Positions 1-8,384 of a stretch of DNA of 64,000 nt are shown here, one piece after another. Source of the DNA: Actibacterium sp. XHP0104 (GTDB lineage: Bacteria > Pseudomonadota > Alphaproteobacteria > Rhodobacterales > Rhodobacteraceae). The notes beneath the pieces were generated by a model. That model did not search any database. It saw nothing but the letters and a program-made list of their open reading frames with translations, and was not told the DNA's origin. The position numbers were made by a program, and so were the translations under genes. Every line of letters begins with the position of its first letter. Within the stretch, counting starts at the first letter, position 1. The DNA lies in the NCBI RefSeq assembly GCF_025751515.1, contig NZ_JAOWLE010000002.1:248001-312000 (forward strand), written 5' to 3'.

Positions 1-411
1 ATCCTGCATCGCGCGCGACACCTGCGCGGCGCTGAGATGCAGGCTGTCGGGCGGCAGGGGCGGCAGGGGGCGCAGCGCCTGGTCCAGGCTGTCGATCCCG
101 CATAAGCCACAGCCCACCGGCCCGGCCATGAACCGCCGCCGGCGCGACAGGCGGTCCTGCGCGTCGTCCTTCAGCCAGATCGCCAGCTCGATGCCCATGG
201 GGTGGTGCAGGGTCTCGGTCCGCTCGATTTCGCTGATATCGCGGATGATCTCTTCGCTCAGCGAAAACCCCACGGCCAGATCCGTCAGATCGGCCGGGGT
301 CGCCATCATCACCGCCTGCGTGCTGCCATTGTAGGACAGCGCCACGGGCACCTCTTCGGGCACGGCACGGGTGCCGCCGCCGGGCAGTTCTATGTCGCGC
401 GCACCCGTCAT
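1..411 (-). CDS. fdhD: FdhD/FdsC, formate dehydrogenase sulfurtransferase (3' part beyond window)
   Basis: FdhD takes sulfur from the cysteine desulfurase IscS and passes it to the bis-MGD cofactor of formate dehydrogenase before the cofactor is inserted; in Rhodobacter the homologue is called FdsC. About 137 N-terminal residues are visible. They include the family segment SYNGSTQAVMM at about 26-36, LAVGFSLSEEI at about 46-55, and the paired-cysteine loop CGLCG at 101-105 that carries the sulfur. The ATG overlaps the fdsA stop by four bases (ATGA), so it is translated with the enzyme genes. The C-terminal half lies off the left edge, as would the small fdsD that usually follows. Identity is from the motifs and the position. 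Confidence 0.93.
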   Translation of the reverse strand, partial: MTGARDIELPGGGTRAVPEEVPVALSYNGSTQAVMMATPADLTDLAVGFSLSEEIIRDISEIERTETLHHPMGIELAIWLKDDAQDRLSRRRRFMAGPVGCGLCGIDSLDQALRPLPPLPPDSLHLSAAQVSRAMQD

Positions 412-3281
412 TCGGCCGCGGGCAGGATGCGGCGCGACCGGGAGGCCTGATCGGCGTAATCCTCTTGCCAGTCGCTGGGCCCGTTCGAGGGGCTGACCTG
501 CACCGCCGTCACCTTGTATTCGGGGCAGTTCGTAGCCCAGTCGGAATAGTCCGACGTCACCACATTGGCCTGCGTGTCGGGGTGGTGGAAGGTGGTGTAG
601 ACCACCCCCGGCGCGACCCGGTCGGTGATCACGGCGCGCAGCGTGGTCTCGCCCGAGCGCGACGCCAGCCGCACCCAGTCGCCCTCACGCACGCCGCGTT
701 GTTCGGCGTCATGCGGATGGATTTCCAGCACGTCCTGATCATGCCACACCACGTTGTCGGTGCGGCGGGTCTGCGCGCCGACGTTATATTGCGACAGGAT
801 GCGCCCCGTGGTCAGCAACAGCGGGAAACGCGGACCGGTGCGCTCGTCGGTGGCGACATATTCGGTGATGACGAAATTGCCCTTGCCCCGGACGAACCCG
901 TCGACATGCATGATCGGCGTGCCTTGCGGGGCCGCGTCGTCACAGGGCCATTGCACCGAGCCATCACGATCAATCAAATCGTAATTCACGTTTTTGAATG
1001 AAGGCGTTGTGGCCGATACTTCATCCATGATCTGCGACGGGTGCGTATAGGTCCAACCCGCGCCCAAGGCATTGGCCAGCGCCTGCGTGACCTCCCAGTC
1101 GGCCATGCCGTTTCGGGGTGCCATCACCTGGCGCACCATGTTGATCCGGCGCTCGGCATTGGTAAAGGTGCCGTCCTTTTCCAGGAAGGTCGAGCCGGGC
1201 AGGAAGACATGCGCATAGTTTGCGGTCTCGTTCAGGAAGAGATCATGCACGATGACACAGTCCATTGCTTTAAGACCGGCGGCTACATGCTTGGTATTAG
1301 GGTCAGATTGTAGAATGTCCTCGCCCTGGATGTAGATCCCTCTGAAGGTGCCGTCGACGGCGGCATCCAGCATGTTGGGGATGCGCAGGCCCGGCTCGGG
1401 GCTGATCGCCACGCCCCACATGGTCTGAAAGATCTCGCGCGTGGCGTCGTCATGCACATGGCGATAGCCGGGCAGCTCGTGCGGGAAGCTGCCCATGTCG
1501 CAGGATCCCTGAACGTTGTTTTGACCGCGCAGCGGGTTCACGCCCACGCCGGGCCGGCCGATATTGCCGGTGGCCATGGCAAGGTTCGCAATCGCCATCA
1601 CGGTGGTCGAGCCCTGGCTGTGCTCGGTCACGCCCAGCCCGTAATAGATCGCGCCGTTGCCGCCGGTGGCATAAAGCCGTGCCGCGCCGCGCAGCTCTTG
1701 CGCGGGCACGCCGGTCAGGATCTCGGTGGCCTCGGGGCTGTGGCGCGGGTCAGAGACAAACGCCGCCCATTCGTTGAACGCATCAATATCGCAGCGCTGG
1801 GTCACGAAGTCGGTGTTCACCAGCCCCTCGGTCACGATCACATGTGCCAGGGCGGTCAGAACGGCCACGTTGGTGCCCGGCGTCAGCGCCAGGTGATGCG
1901 CGGCCTCGATATGGGGGCTGCGCACCAGGTCGATGCGGCGCGGGTCGATCACGATCAGCTTGGCGCCCGCGCGCAGGCGCTTTTTCAGACGGCTGGCAAA
2001 GACCGGATGCCCATCGGTGGGGTTGGCGCCGATGATCACGGCCACGTCGGTATCTTCGACGCTGTCGAAATCCTGGGTGCCGGCCGAGGTGCCGAAAGTG
2101 GTCTTCAGCCCATAGCCGGTGGGCGAGTGGCACACCCGCGCACAGGTATCGACGTTGTTGTTGCCAAACACCGCGCGGATCAGTTTTTGCACCAGGAAGG
2201 TTTCCTCATTGGTGCAGCGCGACGAGGTGATGCCGCCAATCGCGCTGACGCCGTACCGCGCCTGGATGTCGCGCAGGCGGGTGGCGGTGAAACTCAGCGC
2301 CTCGTCCCACGAGACCTCGCGCCAGGGCTGGTCGATCGTGTCGCGGATCATCGGGTTCAGGATGCGGTCGGTGTGGTTGGCATAGCCATAGGCAAAGCGG
2401 CCCTTGACGCAGCTATGCCCCCGGTTGGCCTTGCCATCCTTGTAGGGCACCATGCGCACCAGCTGATCGCCCTTCATCTCGGCCTTGAAGCTGCACCCGA
2501 CGCCGCAATAGGCGCAGGTGGTCACGACCGAATGATCGGGCTGGCCCATCTCGTGGATGGATTTTTCCTGCAAGGTGGCGGTCGGGCAGGCCTGCACGCA
2601 GGCGCCGCAGGACACGCATTCCGAGGACAGGAAATCCTCGCCCATGCCGCTGGCCACGCGGCTGTCGAAACCGCGCCCCTCGATCGTCAGGGCAAAGGTG
2701 CCCTGAACCTCTTCGCAGGCGCGCACACAACGCGAGCAGACGATGCATTTCTCGGGGTCGTAGATGAAATAGGGGTTGCTGGTATCGGCCTTGATGTATC
2801 GCGGATTTGCCTCGCCATTCTGGCGGGTTACAAAGTGATTTTCACCCTGTTCATAGCGCACATCGCGCAGGCCGACGGTGCCGGCCATATCCTGCAATTC
2901 GCAATCGCCATTGGCGGCGCAGGTCAGGCAATCCAGCGGGTGGTCCGAGATATACAGCTCCATCACACCGCGGCGCAGCTTGGCCAGTTTCGCGGTCTGG
3001 GTCTGAACCGACATGCCCGGCGCCACGGGGGTGGTGCAGGACGCGGGCGTGCCCTTGCGGCCCTCGATTTCCACCAGGCACAGACGGCACGACCCGAATG
3101 CCTGAACACTGTCTGTGGCGCATAGCTTGGGCACCTTGACCCCGGCCTCGGCGGCGGCGCGCATGACCGACGTGCCCTCGGGCACGGTGACGCGGTGGCC
3201 GTCGATGGTCAGGCTGACCATCGCCTTGGACCGGCTGGCGGGCGTGCCGAAATCGGCGTCGGGGATGATGAAGTCTTTCAT
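408..3281 (-). CDS. fdsA: NAD-dependent formate dehydrogenase, molybdenum catalytic subunit alpha
   Basis: Oxidises formate to CO2 at a molybdenum bis-MGD centre and passes electrons through an iron-sulfur chain to FdsB. The start is set at the ATG that overlaps the fdsB stop (957 residues); an upstream frame extension lies inside fdsB and is ignored. Visible in order: a NuoG-like 2Fe-2S domain (C54, C65, C68, C82), a His-Cys3 site (H114, C118, C121, C127), two ferredoxin-type 4Fe-4S clusters (about C179-C189 and C222-C232), the CxxCxxxC cluster of the Mo domain (C256, C259, C263, C291), and VCHSPT with C384-H385, matching the Mo-ligand cysteine and catalytic histidine of Rhodobacter FdsA. 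It is a cysteine, not selenocysteine, enzyme. Cytoplasmic. Confidence 0.96.
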   Translation of the reverse strand: MKDFIIPDADFGTPASRSKAMVSLTIDGHRVTVPEGTSVMRAAAEAGVKVPKLCATDSVQAFGSCRLCLVEIEGRKGTPASCTTPVAPGMSVQTQTAKLAKLRRGVMELYISDHPLDCLTCAANGDCELQDMAGTVGLRDVRYEQGENHFVTRQNGEANPRYIKADTSNPYFIYDPEKCIVCSRCVRACEEVQGTFALTIEGRGFDSRVASGMGEDFLSSECVSCGACVQACPTATLQEKSIHEMGQPDHSVVTTCAYCGVGCSFKAEMKGDQLVRMVPYKDGKANRGHSCVKGRFAYGYANHTDRILNPMIRDTIDQPWREVSWDEALSFTATRLRDIQARYGVSAIGGITSSRCTNEETFLVQKLIRAVFGNNNVDTCARVCHSPTGYGLKTTFGTSAGTQDFDSVEDTDVAVIIGANPTDGHPVFASRLKKRLRAGAKLIVIDPRRIDLVRSPHIEAAHHLALTPGTNVAVLTALAHVIVTEGLVNTDFVTQRCDIDAFNEWAAFVSDPRHSPEATEILTGVPAQELRGAARLYATGGNGAIYYGLGVTEHSQGSTTVMAIANLAMATGNIGRPGVGVNPLRGQNNVQGSCDMGSFPHELPGYRHVHDDATREIFQTMWGVAISPEPGLRIPNMLDAAVDGTFRGIYIQGEDILQSDPNTKHVAAGLKAMDCVIVHDLFLNETANYAHVFLPGSTFLEKDGTFTNAERRINMVRQVMAPRNGMADWEVTQALANALGAGWTYTHPSQIMDEVSATTPSFKNVNYDLIDRDGSVQWPCDDAAPQGTPIMHVDGFVRGKGNFVITEYVATDERTGPRFPLLLTTGRILSQYNVGAQTRRTDNVVWHDQDVLEIHPHDAEQRGVREGDWVRLASRSGETTLRAVITDRVAPGVVYTTFHHPDTQANVVTSDYSDWATNCPEYKVTAVQVSPSNGPSDWQEDYADQASRSRRILPAAE

Positions 3282-4804
3282 TCGGCGGCCTCCTTGGTGG
3301 CGGCGAAATCGTCCGGGAAATGCGTCAGGGCGCTGAGCACCGGATAGGGCGTAAAGCCCCCAAGGGCGCAAAGCGAACCCTCGCGCATTGTATCACAAAG
3401 GTCGGTCAATATCTCGGGCGCGTCCGGGTCACCCCGCGCGATGCGGTCGATGGTTTCCACCCCGCGCACCGCGCCGATGCGGCAAGGCGTGCATTTCCCG
3501 CAGCTTTCCACCGCGCAGAATTCCATCGCGAACCGCGCCTGCGCCAGCATGTCGGCGCTGTCGTCAAAGATCACGATGCCCGCGTGTCCGATCAGCCCGC
3601 CTGCGCCGTCGAATTCCTCGTATCCGAACGGCGTGTCGAACAGGTCGCGCGGGAAATAGGCGCCCAGCGGGCCGCCGACCTGCACCGCCTTGACCGGCCG
3701 CCCGGTGGCGGTGCCGCCCGCAATGTCATCGACCAGCGCGCCCAGCGTCATGCCGAAACCGGCCTCGAACAGGCCCGCATAGCGCGCATTGCCCGCGATC
3801 TGGATCGGGATCGTGCCGCGCGACCGGCCCAGGCCAAAGCCGGCGTAATGCGCGGCCCCCTTGGCCAGGATCACTGGCACCGAGGCCAGGCTGATCACGT
3901 TGTTGACCACCGTGGGGCGGTTCAGAAAGCCCTGGTGCGCAGGCAGGGGTGGCTTGGCGCGCACCACGCCGCGCTTGCCTTCCAGGCTGTTAAGCAGGCT
4001 GGTTTCCTCGCCGCAGACATAGGCGCCCGCACCGACGCGCACCTCGATGTCAAAGGCCGGGCCCTTGCCCATGACCGCGCGATCCAGCAGCCCGGCCACC
4101 CGCGCCACCTCGATCGCGGCGTTCATCACGCGGATGGCCTGCGGATATTCCGAGCGCAGGTAGACATAGCCCTGCGTCGCGCCGGTGGCGATGCCGGCGA
4201 TGATCATGCCCTCGATCAGGGTGAAGGGGTCGCCCTCCATCAGCATCCGGTCGGCGAATGTGCCGCTGTCGCCCTCGTCGGCGTTGCAGATGATGTATTT
4301 CTGCGCCCCGGCCGCATCGGCCACGGTTTTCCATTTGATCCCCGTGGGGAAACCGGCCCCGCCACGCCCGCGCAGCCCGCTGTCGGTGACGGCCTGCACG
4401 ATAGCCTCGGGCGTCATGTTCAGCGCGGTCTTGAGGCCCGACAGCCCGCCATGGGCGCGGTAATCATCCAGCGACAACGGGTCGGTCACGCCGCAGCGGG
4501 CAAAGGTGAGACGGGTTTGCTGGGCAAAGAACGGCATGTCCTCGACCCGGCCCACGGCCTTGGGGTGGGTGTCGGGCGCGTCGAACAGCGCCGGCACGTC
4601 AGAGGGCGTCACGGGGCCAAACCCGGTGCGCCCGTCGCCCGCGTCGATCTCGACCAGCGGTTCCAGCCAGGTCATGCCCCGGCTGCCGTTGCGGATTATT
4701 TCAATGGCCACGCCGCGCCGGTCGGCCTCGGCCCGGATGGCGGTGACGACCTGTTCGGCGCCCAGTGCAAGCGCCGCGCTGTCGAGGGGAACCCAGATCT
4801 TCAT
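3278..4804 (-). CDS. fdsB: NAD-dependent formate dehydrogenase, FMN/NAD-binding subunit beta
   Basis: Diaphorase subunit that collects electrons from FdsA and FdsG and reduces NAD+. It combines a thioredoxin-like N-terminal domain (about 1-90) with a NuoF-like core. The NADH/FMN glycine-rich loop GRGGAGFPTG is at 146-155, NADEGDSGTF at 174-183, and the N3-type 4Fe-4S motif ESCGKCTPC at about 433-441 with its last ligand near C479. At 508 residues it is the normal fds length, and longer than NuoF because of the fused N-terminal domain. It overlaps fdsG and fdsA by four bases on each side, consistent with one fdsGBA-fdhD operon. Confidence 0.96.
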   Translation of the reverse strand: MKIWVPLDSAALALGAEQVVTAIRAEADRRGVAIEIIRNGSRGMTWLEPLVEIDAGDGRTGFGPVTPSDVPALFDAPDTHPKAVGRVEDMPFFAQQTRLTFARCGVTDPLSLDDYRAHGGLSGLKTALNMTPEAIVQAVTDSGLRGRGGAGFPTGIKWKTVADAAGAQKYIICNADEGDSGTFADRMLMEGDPFTLIEGMIIAGIATGATQGYVYLRSEYPQAIRVMNAAIEVARVAGLLDRAVMGKGPAFDIEVRVGAGAYVCGEETSLLNSLEGKRGVVRAKPPLPAHQGFLNRPTVVNNVISLASVPVILAKGAAHYAGFGLGRSRGTIPIQIAGNARYAGLFEAGFGMTLGALVDDIAGGTATGRPVKAVQVGGPLGAYFPRDLFDTPFGYEEFDGAGGLIGHAGIVIFDDSADMLAQARFAMEFCAVESCGKCTPCRIGAVRGVETIDRIARGDPDAPEILTDLCDTMREGSLCALGGFTPYPVLSALTHFPDDFAATKEAAE

Positions 4805-5277
4805 GGCCGCACCTCGGCAATCAGGTCATCCATGGCCTGCTCATCCAGGCGGGCGCGCAACTGTCCGTCGACCATCGCCGCGGGCGCGCAAGAGCACAGC
4901 CCCAGGCAATAGACCGGCTCCAGCGTCACGGCGCCATCAGTGGATGTTTCGCCCCAGTCCAGCCCCAGCGCCGCGCGGGCGCGTTCCGAGAGCGCGTCGC
5001 CGCCCTTGGCCTGGCAAGCCTCGGCGCGGCAGATCTTGACCACGTGCCGGCCGGCGGGCGCGTCGCGGAAGTCGTGATAAAAGCTCATGACGCCGTAAAC
5101 CTCGGCGCGGCTGAGATTCAGCACATCGGCGATTTCAGGCAGGGCCTCTTGGGGCACATGGCCAAAGCTGGCCTGAACCTCGTGCAGGATCGGCAAAAGC
5201 GGCCCTTCGCGATGCGCGTGCGCATTGGCAATGGCGCGGCTGCGGGCCGCGATCTCGGTCGTGTTGGGGGCTGGCAT
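4801..5277 (-). CDS. fdsG: NAD-dependent formate dehydrogenase, 2Fe-2S subunit gamma
   Basis: NuoE-like thioredoxin-fold subunit carrying one 2Fe-2S cluster. The ligands are C83, C88, C124 and C128 in the motifs CRAEAC and CLGLC. The chosen ATG (158 residues) has a clear Shine-Dalgarno AAGGAG about 8 bases upstream. The longer in-frame start at 5331 adds an Arg-rich leader with no homology signature and would remove most of the promoter. It is the first gene of the fds operon and lies 81 bp downstream of the LysR gene on the same strand. Confidence 0.95.
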   Translation of the reverse strand: MPAPNTTEIAARSRAIANAHAHREGPLLPILHEVQASFGHVPQEALPEIADVLNLSRAEVYGVMSFYHDFRDAPAGRHVVKICRAEACQAKGGDALSERARAALGLDWGETSTDGAVTLEPVYCLGLCSCAPAAMVDGQLRARLDEQAMDDLIAEVRP

Positions 5278-5348
5278 ACGGCGTCTCCTTGCTAGCCTTC
5301 TGATTTGACCGGTCATTGGGCCGTGAATCAATGGCGTATTTCCGTTGC

Positions 5349-5369
5349 TTGATAGAAATTATCTATCAA
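5349..5369. promoter_or_regulatory. LysR-type palindrome upstream of fdsG
   Basis: A perfect 8-bp inverted repeat, TTGATAGA-N5-TCTATCAA. It contains ATAG-N7-CTAT, the half-site geometry (T-N11-A) used by LysR-family regulators such as OxyR. It overlaps the stop codon of the upstream lysR gene (5359-5361) and lies about 70-90 bp before the fdsG start, where a LysR activator would be expected to bind. The repeat is seen directly; that the adjacent LysR protein binds it is inference. Confidence 0.65.
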
Positions 5370-6249
5370 CAGGCCAGCGCCGCGCCGCGTTCAGCAATGC
5401 ATCCAGCACCGGGGTATGCGGCTCGCGGTGGGGCGCGACCAGCCCGACCTTGTGCTGCGCCTTGGGGCCGGTCAGCGGCACTGCCGCCAGGTTGCCCGAG
5501 CGCAGGAACAGCTCTGCCGTCTGCATCGGCAGGATCGTGGCCCAGTCGCCATGCAGCACATGCGAGATCAGCGTCACGACCGAGTTCGACTCGATCCGCG
5601 GGGCGGGGCGTTCACCGCTGGAGACCGAAAGGTGGTGGTTGATGATGCGGCGGTTCTGCATGTCGGGGGTCAGCAGACACAGCGGCAGGGCTGCGGCCTC
5701 TTGCCAGCTGATGCCCGCCCGCGCGGCCAGATCAGACCCAAGCCGCACCACAAGATGATAATCCTCGTCGTAAAGCGGCACGGTGGTCACGCGGCCCAGG
5801 GGCTCGTGTTCCAGATAGGTCAGCCCGGCGTCGATCTCGAGATTGTCGAGCAGTTGCAATATCTCGGCCGAGTTGCGCGACAGGATGGTGAAATGCAGAT
5901 TGGGATGGGCCGAGGCCAGCGGCGCCGTCAGCCGCGGCAGCATCGCCAGCGCGGTGGGGATCACCGCCAGCCGCAGCCGCCCCGACAGCTTTTTCTTCAC
6001 CGCGCGCATTTCCTCGCGCATGGTGCGCGCATCGCCCACGATCTGGCGCGCCCATTGCAGGACCCGCTGGCCCTCGGGCGTCAGGCCCTGAAACCGCGAT
6101 CCGCGCCAGACCAGCATCACGCCCAGCTGTTCCTCGAGCTGCTTGATCGCCGCCGACAATGTCGGCTGGGTCACGCCGCATTCCTCGGCGGCGCGGCCGA
6201 AATGCTCTTCGTTGGCGAGGGCTATGAACATTTCCAGCTTGTCGATCAT
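5359..6249 (-). CDS. LysR-family regulator, probable activator of the formate dehydrogenase operon
   Basis: A 296-residue protein starting MIDKLEMFIALA, with the LysR winged helix-turn-helix in residues 1-60 (EEHFGRAAEECGVTQPTLS) followed by a periplasmic-binding-fold effector domain (about 90-290). LysR regulators of this type sit beside fds operons in several proteobacteria. An in-frame ATG four codons upstream (6261) is equally possible; neither has a strong ribosome site. Longer starts add low-complexity sequence and are unlikely. Its stop codon lies inside the palindrome that is its likely binding site. Formate or a related metabolite as inducer is a guess from context. Confidence 0.88.
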   Translation of the reverse strand: MIDKLEMFIALANEEHFGRAAEECGVTQPTLSAAIKQLEEQLGVMLVWRGSRFQGLTPEGQRVLQWARQIVGDARTMREEMRAVKKKLSGRLRLAVIPTALAMLPRLTAPLASAHPNLHFTILSRNSAEILQLLDNLEIDAGLTYLEHEPLGRVTTVPLYDEDYHLVVRLGSDLAARAGISWQEAAALPLCLLTPDMQNRRIINHHLSVSSGERPAPRIESNSVVTLISHVLHGDWATILPMQTAELFLRSGNLAAVPLTGPKAQHKVGLVAPHREPHTPVLDALLNAARRWPVDR

Positions 6250-6520
6250 GCGAGGGATCATGGCAGGGCCGGGGGCAGGGTGGCAATGCATGTTTTCGCC
6301 GCGACAGCTGCGGGCGGCGTGGCCCGTTTCGCGAAGCGCGCGCAATTTGATAAAACTGGTGGCGCGAATTGGAACAGCCGTGCTAGTCCATGAGTGGAAT
6401 TCGCACCAGAATCCTGCGACCCCGGTTCGCGAGGCGCTCGATATCTGTGGCATCCCGCGGGGCACGACACCTGCGACAGGGGCGAGGCTGCTTGAGGAGG
6501 GCGGCCTCGCCCGATTGTTT

Positions 6521-7663
6521 TCAGGCCACACGCAGGCCGCGGCTCCAGACGCCGCGCAGCAGGGGCGTCTGACCGGCGGTTCGCACCCGGATCACGTCAC
6601 CGCGCAGGCCGACCTCTAGCCGACCGCGATCGTTCAGCCCGGCGGCCTGGGCAGGGTTGTGCGTGACGCAGGCGACGGCGGCGGGCAGGTCGTCCCAGAT
6701 GTCGGCCAGGTGAAAGGCCGACAGCAGCAGCGCCGCCGGCACGTAATCCGACGAGATGATGTTCAGCAGACCGGCCTCGGCCAGCTCGCGCGCGGCCACA
6801 TTGCCCGAATGCGACCCGCCGCGGATCAGGTTCGGCGCCCCCATCATCACCGCCAGCCCATGCGCGCGACAGGCGGCGGCCGCCTCGCGGGTGGTCGGAA
6901 ACTCGGCAAAGCCGACGCCGTTCGCGGCCGAGGTCTGAACCTGTTCGGCGGTCGTGTCGTCATGGCTGGCCAGCACGGCCCCAAAGCGCCGCGCCTCGGC
7001 CACCGCGCCCTGTTCGTGCTGCGCGCCCAGCCGGGCCTGCAACTCTTTGAGGTTGGCGACATGTTCGGCGAATTCGGCATCCGACATGTTGCGTTTCTTG
7101 GACACATAGGTCTTGAGCGCGCTCAGATCCCTGAACTGCCGCTGGCCCGGCGTGTGATCCATCAGGCTGACGATCCCGACCCGGTCTTCGGGCCCGAACG
7201 CGGCCAGTTCCTCTAGCAGCGTTTCAGAGCAGATCTCGGCACGCAGGTGCAGGAAATGGCTGATCTTGAAATGCCCGGCCGCGCGCGCGCCAAGCAACTC
7301 GTCGGCCAGATTGCGGGCATAGGCGCCATAGCCGGCCTTGCCGGTGTGGATGGACCCCACGCGCAGCGCGTCGAAAACGGTGGTGATGCCGGTCGAGGCC
7401 AGCTCGGCATCATGGGCCAGCAGGGCGGGCAGATGCGGCCAATCGACCTTGGGGCGCGGCTCGATATGACGTTCCAGATTGTCGGTGTGCAGCTCGATCA
7501 GGCCGGGCATGACATAATCGCCCTGGCAGTCGATGGCGCCGGGGGGCACGTTGCCGTCCTCAGCGATCTCGGTAATCTGGTCGCCGGTGATGACGACCCG
7601 GCCCATCGCGATGCGATCGGGCAGCACAAGGCGGGCATTGGCGAGATGCACGACATCTGACAT
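6521..7663 (-). CDS. phnM: alpha-D-ribose 1-methylphosphonate 5-triphosphate diphosphatase PhnM
   Basis: Amidohydrolase-superfamily enzyme of the C-P lyase pathway. It removes pyrophosphate from the triphosphate made by PhnGHI(L), giving ribose 1-methylphosphonate 5-phosphate, the substrate of PhnJ. At 380 residues from MSDVVHLANA it has the usual length. Metal-site motifs are HTDNLERH (59-66), SHDDTT and GGSHSGN, with SSDY toward the C-terminus. The frame could open earlier at 7714, but that start falls inside the divergent DUF1045 gene; the MSDVV start is preferred. It is separated from phnN by DUF1045 on the other strand. Confidence 0.95.
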   Translation of the reverse strand: MSDVVHLANARLVLPDRIAMGRVVITGDQITEIAEDGNVPPGAIDCQGDYVMPGLIELHTDNLERHIEPRPKVDWPHLPALLAHDAELASTGITTVFDALRVGSIHTGKAGYGAYARNLADELLGARAAGHFKISHFLHLRAEICSETLLEELAAFGPEDRVGIVSLMDHTPGQRQFRDLSALKTYVSKKRNMSDAEFAEHVANLKELQARLGAQHEQGAVAEARRFGAVLASHDDTTAEQVQTSAANGVGFAEFPTTREAAAACRAHGLAVMMGAPNLIRGGSHSGNVAARELAEAGLLNIISSDYVPAALLLSAFHLADIWDDLPAAVACVTHNPAQAAGLNDRGRLEVGLRGDVIRVRTAGQTPLLRGVWSRGLRVA

Positions 7664-7712
7664 GGAACCGTCACGGTCCTGTGCGAGGTGGCTCGAAACG
7701 AAAGGAGAGTTC

Positions 7713-8384
7713 ATGTCATTTACCCGTTTTGCAATCTATTATCTGCCGCCGGTGGGGGCGATGGCTGATTTCGGAGCGGCGTGGCTGGGATGGGACGTGG
7801 TGTCGGGCAGGGCCGTCGATCACCCCGATGTGCCCGGTCTTGATGACGTGACGATGACACCCCGCAAATACGGGTTTCACGCCACGCTCAAGCCGCCGTT
7901 CCGGCTGGCGGATGGCACCGATCTGGCGGGGCTGAGGGCGGCCGTGGCCGGGATGGCGGCGGCTTGCGCACCGGCCAGGGCCCAGGGGCTGGGCCTGTCG
8001 CGGCTGGGCCGCTTTCTGGCGCTGACGCCGCTGGGCGACACGTCCGAGATCGCGCGGGTCGCGGCCCATTGCGTTCGGGCGATCGACGGGTTTCGCGCGC
8101 CGCCCGGCGCGGCAGAGCTGGCCCGCCGCCGGCAAAGCCCCCTGACCGACCGGCACGAGGCGCTTTTGCAGCGCTGGGGCTATCCTTACGTGATGGAGGA
8201 GTTCCGCTTTCACATGACCCTGACCGGGCGGCTGTCCGATGCCGAGATCGACCATTGGGCCCGGCAGGCCAGGGCGCATCTGCCCGCCATGCCCACGCCC
8301 TTTGTGCTGGACGAGGTCGCCTTGGTGGGCGAGCGGCCGGATGGCAGGTTCGAGCAGATCCACCGCTACGCCCTCGCCGGCTGA
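7713..8384 (+). CDS. DUF1045 phosphonate-operon protein, 2H phosphoesterase fold
   Basis: A 223-residue protein of the DUF1045 family, known from phn operons. It carries two HxT motifs, FHATLKPPF (H56, T58) and FHMTLTG (H167, T169), the signature of 2H phosphoesterases that open or close cyclic phosphates. The start has an excellent Shine-Dalgarno AAGGAG. It runs opposite to its neighbours: divergent from phnM and overlapping the 3' end of phnN by 19 bp. The family's activity is not established by anything I can see. By analogy it may hydrolyse 5-phosphoribosyl 1,2-cyclic phosphate, the step done by PhnP, which is absent here. Confidence 0.9.
   Translation: MSFTRFAIYYLPPVGAMADFGAAWLGWDVVSGRAVDHPDVPGLDDVTMTPRKYGFHATLKPPFRLADGTDLAGLRAAVAGMAAACAPARAQGLGLSRLGRFLALTPLGDTSEIARVAAHCVRAIDGFRAPPGAAELARRRQSPLTDRHEALLQRWGYPYVMEEFRFHMTLTGRLSDAEIDHWARQARAHLPAMPTPFVLDEVALVGERPDGRFEQIHRYALAG

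Noticed and set aside
1452-3125. Plus-strand frame opposite fdsA
   Set aside because: No domain; fdsA on the minus strand has all cofactor ligands in place.
6480-6512. Terminator for phnM (GGGCGAGGC / GCCTCGCCC stem)
   Set aside because: The loop is 15 bases and the minus-strand side lacks a T-tract; the T-rich side faces plus, where no gene ends. Too weak to call.
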